Shown one piece after another: positions 40,801 through 52,800 of a stretch of DNA of 64,000 nt. The DNA lies in assembly GCF_048771995.1 (NCBI RefSeq), contig NC_133032.1, forward strand, positions 26,375,501-26,439,500, written 5' to 3'. The notes beneath the pieces were generated by a model. It worked only from the letters and a program-made list of their open reading frames with translations. It did no database searches and had not been told where the DNA came from. The position numbers were made by a program, and so were the translations under genes. Source of the DNA: Taeniopygia guttata (Eukaryota; Chordata; Aves; Passeriformes; Estrildidae). Position 1 is the first letter of the stretch. Each line of letters begins with the position of its first letter.

Positions 40801-43800
40801 ACTATGGCACTTCACAATATGGCTTAGTGGACATGGTGGTATTTTGTCAAAGGTTGGACCTGATGCTCTTGGAGGTCTTTTCCAACCTTAATGATTCTCA
40901 GATTCTATGAAAAGGTTCTTTCCCCAGAGGGTGGTTGGGCACTGAAACAGAGTCCCCACGCCTGTGGTCACAGCACCAAGCATGACAGAGTTCTGGAAGC
41001 ATTTGGACAACACTCTCAGGCACATGGTAGGATTCTTGGGGCATCCTATGCAGGGCCAGCAGTTGGACTCAATGATCCCTGTGGGTCCCTTCCAACTCAA
41101 GATATTCTAAGATTCTATTGAATTCCACTTCCATTGCAGGAGGCATAATAAATAAATAAAGCCTCCTAAGCAATCAAATTACTGTCAAAACCCAGTTTCC
41201 AATCCAAAACTGTGATTCAGAAACTGTACAACATCACAGTGAATTCTATTTAAATAAAGAGAGGTTTAAAAGCGTTTTGTAAAACAGCAGTTAACAAAAA
41301 TAACATATATAACAGTGACAAAGTACATTGCTAAAGAAGAGGGAAAAGTCCCATGTGGCTTTGGAAACATCCTTTTTTCCACTTACCTTTTTAATACGAC
41401 AGCGTGAGTGCAAAAGTCTTGCAAAGGCACATCTCACATTCTATAACACACTGCATATGTGAAACAGTAATTGTTTTGAGATTTTTGACATATACTGTGC
41501 TGTCATTTGTAAAAAGTGATGGATGAGAAACTGGAAACCTCAAGGAATTAGTAATAGGATATAAAGCATTTCACCTCTGGGTCACCAGTTCAAATTCAAC
41601 CAGGTTGGTAGTGACCAAAAGTAGTTACCATCTGGCAGCTGTTCTCTGGCTGATGTAAATTGAGTTGAGGGTCTCAGCGCATTTCCTAGTGGACAGGTGT
41701 CCTCAGCACAAAAAAACACCATAATTAACTCTCTGTTTGGCTTGCTCAGCAAAGCCACTGAACAACGAATAGAAGAATGAGCTGTATTCCAGGTTAGAAT
41801 GGAAGCATGTTGGCTGCAGAGCACTGCAGATTCTTAATTATAATTCCTCTTTATATTTTAAGACACACACAGATTAGGGAGGGATTTCATTCATCATCAT
41901 TATATTAAACAGAGTAGCATTTCCAACTCAAGATAGAGTTTATGAGCTGCTATTTCTGCTCAATTCAGATTTCCTTTCAACATGAAGCTACAGCAGAGTT
42001 TGGAAGCACAATGAATGAATGTTAAGCATACGGATATTATTAAAAATAGTAAATTTACCTTAACAAACTCAATCTCAAATGATCCACACTTATTACAGAG
42101 GATAGGGACACAGGAAAAACTCCTGGATTTGGATTATTTCATACAAACATATTGGTTAGGATTATGCAACTTTGGAAAATAGAGGAGACTTACTGTAAAG
42201 AAAACAAAGATGTCATCCTTTAAGTCAACATCACCAATGAAAGAGATTTTGGAGAAGACTACTACCCACACTTTATTACAAGACTTTTTAAATGGACTTT
42301 GCACTCAAAAGTTTGACTCGTGACTCTCTTAAGAAACAAACAAGAAACAGTTTTAGGCAGAACTGCATGTGGCCAAGCTTCAAATGTTATGTGTGAAAAA
42401 CACTGGAAAAAAAATTCACTTATGCCAAGTTTTCCTCAATAGGAACTGGAAAATTTACTGAGCCTACTTCTGGATCATCCATACTTTGCACAAGACATGG
42501 GACCAGTTGTGCACAGTATGACCTGCTGATAGGCACCATCTAAACCATCTGTTGCTGAAATTTTTTTGGCTCTACAATATCTAATATTGTTAAAATAGGT
42601 ATAGTTTCTGGATGTCCTTGCTCATTTTGGCATTTGTGGAATAAAGGCAACTGAAACAAAATTAAAGCATTCCATATCATCAGTCTTACAAAACAGAAGG
42701 GTATTTCTTCAGCATAAGTGGTTTGTAGAGACTGAGCTGAGGACTACTGGTATTAAACAGAGATGAGTGTTAAAACTGCAGTTCTAGAGAAGAGCTGGAA
42801 CTACTAAAAGCTGTGTTTTACCACCTTGGGTAAAACACAGCCAGAGCTCACAGGTTGCTAGAACACACATTTGGGGCTGAGGGGTTTGAGGCAGTTTAAG
42901 CAGTAGCTGACTTTGAAATGTTCTTAACACGCCTTCAGATAACATTAACTTTAAATAAACTTGCTGAATACTCATGTAAATTATTTCCATTTGGCTGTCT
43001 CATTATTCAATATGCTTTCAAGGAACATGGTGATGAAAGAAGAAAAATACCTCTTTCTAACATAACCATACTGGCAAGAGGATCAACATTATCAGTATTC
43101 AAAGAATGTCTTGGCAGGATAAACCTTTATAAAAAGAAGGAGCACTAGCTAATCCAAGTTGTCAAAATAGAATAGTACCTCAAGGGTTGATCTGCAAAGT
43201 GATTCATTATTTATTGCTAATGCAAACAAAACATTCTAAGCAGAAAGAGCAATTGAGTGTTTCCTATCTTGGAAAGGCACTGATGGAGAGTCCACAATAA
43301 AGAAATCTGAGGAGGAATAGAGAACATCTATTTTCTTATCCACTAAAAATCAACCAAAGGCTGGAAGAAGATTGTCTGATTTCTTTTCTGTGAAGAAACA
43401 CACTTAATGGCAATCAATTTTTCCAAAATAACACAGACATGAAGTGTAGGAAGAAGAAAAAATTTCTGGAAATCTGATTCAAAAGCATAAGACACACACT
43501 TTTTGAAAAAAACTCAATCAGAAATGGTGGAAATTCAACATGAAATGTAGCATGTATCATAAAACCATCTATATTTCAACAGCTCAGTAAGAGCCCTGAC
43601 TTGCCAAAATAAGTTTCTCCTGGAATCAATCAGGAACCATCTTCAGATGCCTAACCTCAGATACTTTATGTCAGCTTCAACATTACTGCATTCTTCTCCA
43701 GTAAAGCCAGGGCTATGCTTTCACAGAATCACAGAATGGTTTGGGTTGAAAGGGAACTTGCAGATCATCTGGTTCCAACTCCTCAGCCATGGGCAGGTTT

Positions 43801-46800
43801 CTCAAGACCAGCTGCTCAAACCCCATGCAGCCCACTATTTTGCTTCAACTTCATATAAAATACATTGATTAAAAACTGGAGGGATTTGGTTTCTCTGGGG
43901 GAGGGCTGTTTTTAGCTTTGTTTTCTAGTGTGGCTTTTTTTTTTTTTTAAGTATCGATTTTGTAATTTACTTAAAAAACTTCCTTGAAATACATTTTTAT
44001 TTACACTTTTTTCACTCACTATCTTTTCTAGTCTTTCAATACATCTTTCCTTGTCTGCTTCTGTAATAGCTCATCTCTGCTATCTTCTTGCCCTTTTAAG
44101 CCCAGGAACCTGATTGTACCCTCAACGTGTATATTCTTCCATCGCAACAGAAAATACTGTTTCAGCCTCAGGAATTTGGGATTCTAAGACCTCTGAATAA
44201 CCGCATATACAATTTGTCTTTTAAATGAGCATATTATCTATGAGCTACATAAAAAATAAAGCTATTCTAAGAAGTTTATTCTTTCTCCTACTACATTTCT
44301 AACAAAAATATAACACATACACAAATAAAATCATCAAGAACACTATTCAGCTGAGTATTACTATAGTACAAATATGCTGTAGTGTCTGTATGGAAAAAAC
44401 ACTTTCCTGATCCAAATTAGCAATTGTAATGACAACAATATTTAGCATATAAAGGCAAAAGAAATAAAGGATAATCACATTCTGTAATAAGGTAAAACAA
44501 ATGTACCATTGACCTACTGCAAATTGCTACACACTGAAAATTCAGAATTTCAAATATTTTAAAAGGTGTGATACAACAGGTGACATGTCAGTTTGCACAG
44601 AATGCCAATGGCAGTAGAAAAACCAGAATCTGAATTCAAATTTTATGAAGTTCAGTTTTTAACTTTCAGACTATTTTAAAGCATCTCCACACGCACAGAA
44701 ACAGACTACAGTTTGTCTACTTAGCCTTTAATTTTCCTGTCTCAGCAATGGCTCCTGAGCGACCTCTTGTGATGAAACATTTGAGCACTTTCTCACTTCT
44801 TTTCCTCTTTTTAAAAAATAAATTAAATGAACAAAAGGCTAGCAGTGAAAAATGAAGAGTACCAAAAAGCAGCACCATCTCTGTCATTGCAATGAATGGA
44901 ACTTTTTTATCCATTCATGCAATCCCTAAAATTGGGTATTGAAGAATGTACCTCTGAAGCTAATAAGTGAGGTTCAAGAAAACCCCAGCGTGCAATGGCA
45001 ACTATCATGCCACCCTTCACACCATTTTTGGAGGAAGGGTTGGGAAAAATACATGTAATCACCTTCTTGGACCTTACTGCCACTCCATTAAAACAAGCAG
45101 AGTAAAAACACCACAAGATACTCAATAGTTTGATCAAAGGGATGAAATCAAAATACCATAAAGAAAACAGCATTTGTGACTTGTTGAAGAGGGCAAAAAC
45201 AAATCACCAAGAAAAAATTAGTTTTATTGACCAACATCAGTATTGTGAGCCACTGGTAGATATGTCAAGGAGCTCAATAAAATCTTGGGGGCAGACACCC
45301 CACAACATGTCTGGTTTCAAACTGTCAGTGATCTCAATGAATTAAGACTGCAAGTAGCTACTCTTTCTCAGCCTTAAAATACTAATTCTGTAGCCAGCTT
45401 TAGTTTTTCACAGTATCTACACAATGATATTTAAAAATACATATATAAATAAAATCAAAGCATGTTAAACAAGTCCAGAAGAGGAAGGGAAATCTGCTGT
45501 CATTTCAGAAAAGTACAGTGCCTTTTCATACTCCCACTGCAAAGGAACTGAAGTGTGAATGTTTGATTGATGGGGTAACTGATCAATTCTCAATGAAGGT
45601 GACAAATATCAATAAACAGCATTATTTTAGAACAGAAACAGAATTACTGAGGAATCTGGCCACGAGATGTCACTCTCTACTTTGTGGCAACTTGGAAGTT
45701 TATTAGCACAGCCTCCCTCTCGGAGGTGTAAAAAGCTGGGGTACAGCCAATGAAATCTATTATGTTAAATTTCTGTCAGGTTAAGGGGAACTGCTCAACA
45801 TGTCATTTCTGTAGCTGTGATATAGAATTACCATTCAGTATGCAGTGAAGTCTACGTAACCACCAAGTAACCCCTGCATTCATCCTCCCAAGTTTAAACA
45901 AGAGCAAGTAGCTCAACTAAGTACTGTTGTTATAACTTGGTACTGTTCTTACACCAATGACACAGACTGTTTTGAACTTTCCAGCCTTTTAAAATAAAAT
46001 CATTGTTATGTACTGAGCTCTTATGATTCAGAATACAGCAAGCTGCCTGTATGAACTATAGCTTCTATCCAGGTAGACAGTCTAAAATAGTAAGTTTTGC
46101 AAGTTTTTTCAGGTGGCTTTGGTTAACACTTTATCAGGTCCTGTGGTCTAGTAAGGTCTCACTTCTTGGTTTGCAAAACATCACCACCATATTTACTAAC
46201 CACTAGCATGTAAAATAATTTTTATACTTCATATATATAACCAGGCATCTGTTGCAAGAGACCAAAAACACCTAAGCTTTAGGAGTTTAACATCAAAATC
46301 TGTAGCCATTATAAATATACACCTATGAAAGAAGAAAGTAAGTGGAAGACCAAAACAAAGCTATGATGAAAGAAAAATTTTAGGAATGAAAGATTTTGTG
46401 CAAGCACTACATGAACTGCATGGATTCATCAGAACCTGACTCTGAACATAGTTGACAGAAAAAACCTCATTATTACCTTATTATGTGTTAATGTTATCCT
46501 CAGGTCTGGTTTTATGATACCATATGCTGTCAGTAGATCTTGGACTTTTTTCAGCTCTTCCTTACATTTTCTGTTTGTTGAGTAAAACTGCTTTCTTACA
46601 GGAAGATTCTTAAACAAATTTAGGACTGTTACTGTAGTACCTGCAAGAAGGCGATAAAAAATAAAGTAGAAATTTACACTGAAAGCAAATCACTGACTGG
46701 ATATTGAGGAAACTATTTTTACTTAAATAGACATGTTTGTATGCTGCTGCACTAAATCAGGTTATTAGCATGAGAAGAAATGCACCAAATTAGCAGTCAT

Positions 46801-49800
46801 CCCCCCACAAAAGGTACCTCAAGACTTTTGATTCTTCTCCTTTAAATAAGAGTTGTGACTGCAGTATTAAGTTTTCTTTCATACACACTAACAATAGCAA
46901 AAATCAGCAGTAAATAAAGCTGAAGACTCTCTGAATGCATAAGTTAGCCTCCATTAGCAAAATGATTAATTAACAGACTAGAATCTAATCACACATATCT
47001 GGAGGCAAAGGAATGCTGTGCTTCATTAAGGGCCTTCACAAACATTTGCTTTAGGGTAGTACCTGAAGCTCCAAATACCTCCGATCAAGGTACAGTACAC
47101 AGTAGGAGGAGGAATATTCATTTACCAACACAACCATGTAAATTCCTAGCCCATAAGGATATTGCAAAGCATTAAATATGTGAGAGAATTCAACAATTTC
47201 AATGAAAGACAAGGCATTAAAACCTGCAGGCTTTCCAGCTGTGGAAAACACTCTACAGGCTAAATCTTAAAATGAATCCTTAGTAAAAATTAGGTACGCA
47301 CCCTTCCTGCAGGTTAGAAAGAACTGTGACTTTGCCTGGTCCTACAGTCATGCTGCTTCCAGCAATTCCTATGTATGGCAGCAGGGCATACATATGAATT
47401 TATTCTTCCTCCTTTAAGCAAGGATTTTGCTACATCCAGAAACTTTACTTTGGTCCCGAAGAGATTTTTAATATACTTACACAGACTTGGAGCATTTAAT
47501 TTTTACAGGTTTTATTTCCACTGTCAGCTTGAAGAAGTGAGTCAGAGAAGGAGAAACTAGTTTATAATTACAATCTAAAACAACTTCCAAGACTTGTAAT
47601 TTCTTATGCTATGACAACACATTCTCAGCTGACAGACACAAGGCAAGAAACGTTTACAGCTGCAAAGATTTCATACTCAGCCTCTAAGTACCCAACAGGT
47701 ATTTCAACTCAGATAGAGCCTCAGAGAAACACAAAATACATCTGTCACCTTGCAACACCAGAACAGTGATAGCCTACCTTGCCCAAGATGGGAAGGCTTT
47801 TTAGAGGTTACATGTCCATTGCTATCCAAAGCATACTGAATGCTGAAATCATCAGCAGCTGTCTTTGTTGTGACCAAAACCTGAAGAGAGTGATTTTTAA
47901 AAAAAACCTATGTTAATCAGGGATAGACAAAGTTCAGTATGAGCTTAGATAAGCTTTGCTACCACACTCACCACACCACTGTATTACTTTAGTCACCATA
48001 ATTACATTTAATAAGTTTATAAAATTTTTCTTGAACAGGTATTTCTTACAGGCACAGAAACACTCAGCATTATTCTGCATGTTTCCTGCCATTTAGCTAA
48101 AAGTATTTCTATCACATTGATTCACAAAGCATAGCAATTCCTACTACCTACAACACACAGTGCTCTATTTTCTATTCTAGAACAGATTAAATAAACTTTA
48201 TTAATTGACAGGTCTGCATTTTTACCCTCTGTGAGACAAACACACTATGACAACTTAAACTCATGTGAGATTCCATAAACTTAAAGACTACTCTCAAACA
48301 AACAATATATTATCTTTCCACACCTAAACATACCTGGCAATCAGTCACAGCAAGTTTTGTAAGTTATTAAGGTAATTCACAGATTGATTTAGCAAGAGCA
48401 GTCATAAATCAGAGTTCAGTTACCAGCATTGTGAATAACAGAACCACTGCCCTTTAACTGCCTGGAAGGCAAAGTTTAACACACATAGAGTTTCAGGATA
48501 TTTTGGTTTATTTTAGCATCTCACATGAATCATGCAGCATTCAGTCATGCCCCTGGAGAGAAAAACAATAATTGATTAACCGGGAATTACAGTATTGCAG
48601 ACCTACTTAAGGGCCAATAGCAAAGTATCTTCAAACTGAAATTTCAGAGGGCTGTTTGGGTGGGCAGAATACAATTAATGCCAGGAGTGTTAATTAACAT
48701 AATTACTGATACAAAGAGTAGTACTTATTAAAGCACTTTATACACTCAGGCCACCTCCCATCTCTTATGAAATGTTCCATAGAGCTGATTAGAAGCTCTG
48801 AACAGATGGCATTCTGCTCTGAGAGCTCATTAGAAGGAACCAATGATTGAGGTCTGTCATCATCTATCAAAACACCAACACTTTTGAAAGCATCTTTGGA
48901 AATCTCCATCCAAATACACAACCCACTCCTGCTTACTGCAATGTGAATGCAGCCCAAGGTATCAAGGAGTGAAGCTGTAACATCATCTCTCCTGACCTCA
49001 GCAGCTGATGGTTCCAACCAGACACAGGCATGGGTATCTTCCTGCATGATCTAATAATCCTCAGCAGACTTGCACCCAGAACTTGACCTTGGTGCAGCAT
49101 GAATTCAGAAAGGGAGAGCACAAGAGATCTGGCAGATGCTGTGCCTTTAGCAGCCTGAACACTTTTCAGATGGTTTTGAACAAACATATTTACTTTCAGC
49201 CAACAAGTTAAGTCTCAAATGCCAGTACACTGCCAATCCTCTTAATACAAACATATGGCCCAGACTCAGATAGGTCAGGCAGCAGGTTCCTGTTTCCTCA
49301 TAGGGACAAAGTTTGTGCAATTGCAGTCACATACATGTCAAAGAGCAATAAGGAGCTCAGCAGGATCCCGTATCTGCTGATCACCTAGATAACAAGGCAG
49401 AAATAATTTCTGAAATGGTGGTTATATAGGCCAGCAGTTCCCCAAAATTACTTCTCCTGGCCATCACCTGCTGCTCCTCTCTTGATTTACCCTAATTCAA
49501 GTAGCCATACTCTTTGACATGATACTCCTGGACACAAAAGGAAAGAGAATACAACACAATCCGTCTGTTACCTGTTCTGATTGAGCAAAATAAACAGAGG
49601 CCTGCTGTGACCTGTGCGACAGAAAGGCAAGACTGACACAAACAAGAAATTTGCATGACACGGCTTCTGGGGCTGGGGGGAAAAGCAGCATACACAAGCA
49701 TATCCCTGGCAAGTTGCTGGAACATTTAAACTCTGCACAGAATAAAACTTTCATGATCACATACAGACAAGAAAAATTGTAACACAAAGGCTCCATATTT

Positions 49801-52800
49801 ATTTCAAGTGCTCACTTCTGATATGCTGCAAATCGATCCCAAAGCTTCCCCACGGAAACCATATGTTGTCAGCCTTTCAAGGTCCTCAGAAGAGCTGATT
49901 TTTGAGGTGTAGTGTTTAATTGCCATAACTGGAACATCATCAACCTTAATTCCACTGCCATTGTCTCTTACTTCGATTTTGCTAAACCCATAATTCTCCT
50001 AAAAAAAGAACAAAACACAAAGGAGCAGTAAAACAACCACAATAATTAAGATGTAATTTTGAAGCAGCTAAGATTACAGCTTCTAACTATCCATACAGAA
50101 GTGGAAACTTTGCCTGTTTGGAGCAACTGAGCAACCATTAAATGTCACTGTTTAAGGAAAAAAGAAGAAAATTAAAAATACACCATGTTAGGATAACAGT
50201 AATGGCTTCTCAAATTAAATAACATAATTCATCTCCTGTGATTTGGAAACAAAACCTAAGCTCAAAAGGAGACCTATAGCTGGAAAACTGAAGATTTTTC
50301 ACCTATTTACCTCTCTTACCTACTTGGTATCAATTTTTTTGAAGTCCCTTGAATGCAGCTCTGCATCCAATGAATTAAGTAGACCCTCACTTCACACCAT
50401 GTTCAGTTTCAATTTTGATTGATGTGATTCCATTACATTTTCTAAATTCTGTTTTCCAAGCTCAGTACACAGAAGCTGAAATTCTAATGTGGGGTAAGAC
50501 ATGAATTGTAAGGGTAATAAGAAAGCTTATAAAGAGATATAGTATTTTACAAAAAGAAGTAAAGAGTCCCAGAGGCTCTTTTAAAACAGCCTTCAGGGAA
50601 GCAAAGTTCAATCTTTGTGATTTACCTTTACATACATGCAATGGATATTTTACCGAATTCCAATTTAAATATGTCATTCCAGTAAGCACCAGCATAAATA
50701 GGGTAAAACTCTGAAACCTAGATATTTACAATAGCTAAATAAAAGATGAAATTTAGGTTCTGTAACATCTCAAACAAATGCAGGAAAAAATTATTCTTTC
50801 CAGCTACATTATAGCCTGCACTAGTGAGCAGCACCCAGAGGAACTACAAAGCAGGAGGAGAAAGTAATCAGAGCTGCAGGATCACTAACTAAGCTTCTTT
50901 CACAGAAGCAAGACTGGCTCTTTGAAAGATTATGATGCAACACACAAAAAAATGTGCTGTAGTGTGTCCCCATCTAGGGGACTTTAAAACTAGTTTTGCT
51001 TAGAAAGAATATATTAAAACAGTGGCTGCCACCACTGATGCTGGACAGAGCATGTGACGGCTGACAACTGAAGGCAGGTTGATTAAACAGAACAAACTTT
51101 GCTGTCCCACCTGGGCCTATACTGAAAACAGTTATGAAAAAATATAATGTACTCATAAGGTTATTTCTTGAAGTAAAAAAATGATGCAATCAAAACCAAA
51201 GGTATCTGAAGAAACCATCTGCATTCACACATAATCTGATTTAGGAAACATCAAAAGCCTCTGAAATAGGCTCAGAACCACAATACACAAAAAACAACAG
51301 AAATATGGGTACATTTCACTTTCTGTTGTAATGAATGGTGCAAAAGCTGTCTTCGGGTGAAAAAACAATGCTTTTGCTCATGTTTGAGTCAACCTCCTAC
51401 TGGGCAGTAAAACCAAACTAAGCAATACACCTCAACTGAGCATAAAAGGCATGAAAATCTCTACATTGCTGCTTTATGTGCTAATGAAAGATTTGAGAAT
51501 TTTAAAATGAGCCCCTATTTTCCATTCTAATTTTTACTTTCTGACCAGTTAGTTGCTTAAGAAAAGTGAAATTTATCTTGAACCAAAATGTTACATAAAT
51601 GATTCACTATTTCTCTTCTACTCTTAATCATTTTTACTTGTGCATATTTTATATAAATATTACAATGCTTAAACTTTGTATTTTGTAACACCTTCCTCCA
51701 TGAGCTGAATCTTACTGAGGTTATGAACCCATTAAATGCTTTAGTTGCTCTGCCAGGTCACTGATGCCAATCAGTATGAATCAGCTTTGATACACAATGC
51801 AAAGATGCCAAATAACATCACCTATGGTCAATCAAGACTGAAACACCAGCCAAAGCTTCCCGCTACAGCTCACCACTGCCATGACTCTGAAACCCATTCC
51901 ATCTTCAGGTTAATTCCTGTCTGTCTGTCAAAAAGGAATTGTTATCTTTGTTCAGTCAAATTGGATAAACTATGCCCTCCTATTCCATCTGAAAAAGATT
52001 AAAGCAATCAAAATGCTGCAGTTTCAGGCAAAACTCATCAAGCTGTAAAATGGAACTTCAAAGTTTTTCTTCTCTGTTATACTTTTGAACTAATCCAGAA
52101 TTAATGTGGTCATTGACCTCTATTACATGGTCAGAGTTATTTTAATTTCCATTAAAAATCCCAGAAAAAAATCCATTGCTTTTGAGTATTATTGTCTAGA
52201 GTTATACAGAGTGTAGGCATTTTCTTCTCCCCTATTACCCACAGAAGAACAACCACCAAATTTCTGTCAATCGCTGACAACTTGTGTAAAGCCGGGTTTG
52301 TTTGTTTGGAACTACAGTGTTTTGGATTGGGCTGGACTGACACAGGAATGTAAGAGTAGTGTAGATGACTCGTGCACTGAAAAAGGTCAAAAATGCTCTT
52401 TTTAATTGATTTGGGACAAAGCTGGTTACTGTGCTGTGAAACCCACACCAGTTAGAAGACTCTCTCCTCGGCAAGGTTTGTTCCAACCATTCTGGAACAC
52501 TCCAAAATCCTTCTGTTCACTTCTTGCAGCTACTGATCAGCTCCCAGGATCTGATCCCAATACCCTTTACCCCCACAACTGTGTGCACACTACTCACTCA
52601 GGAGTTACTCAAGAAGCAAGATACTCTGCAAACTAAATATTGAGAAGACAGAGATTATGAGAGACCACAGCAAAGACAGAACATCTTCAGGTCACTCAAA
52701 GCAGTAACAAACATGTTCCTTGGCGTCTACAGGAAAGCATTCTCAGATGGAACAACCCTAGGCTCATTCAGAAAATAGAGCAGACATGGTCAAAGAAACA

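Larger units (their letters stand above)
35226..46476 (-). other. PMS1: PMS1 intron 5 (largest intron)
   Basis: 11.25 kb. It contains the three CR1 pieces, a T14 run at 43935-43948, a 12-bp inverted repeat (36404-36415 and 36496-36507), a near-palindrome at 38444-38463 and a GC-richer patch at 36770-36900. The remainder is unassigned. Confidence 0.85.
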
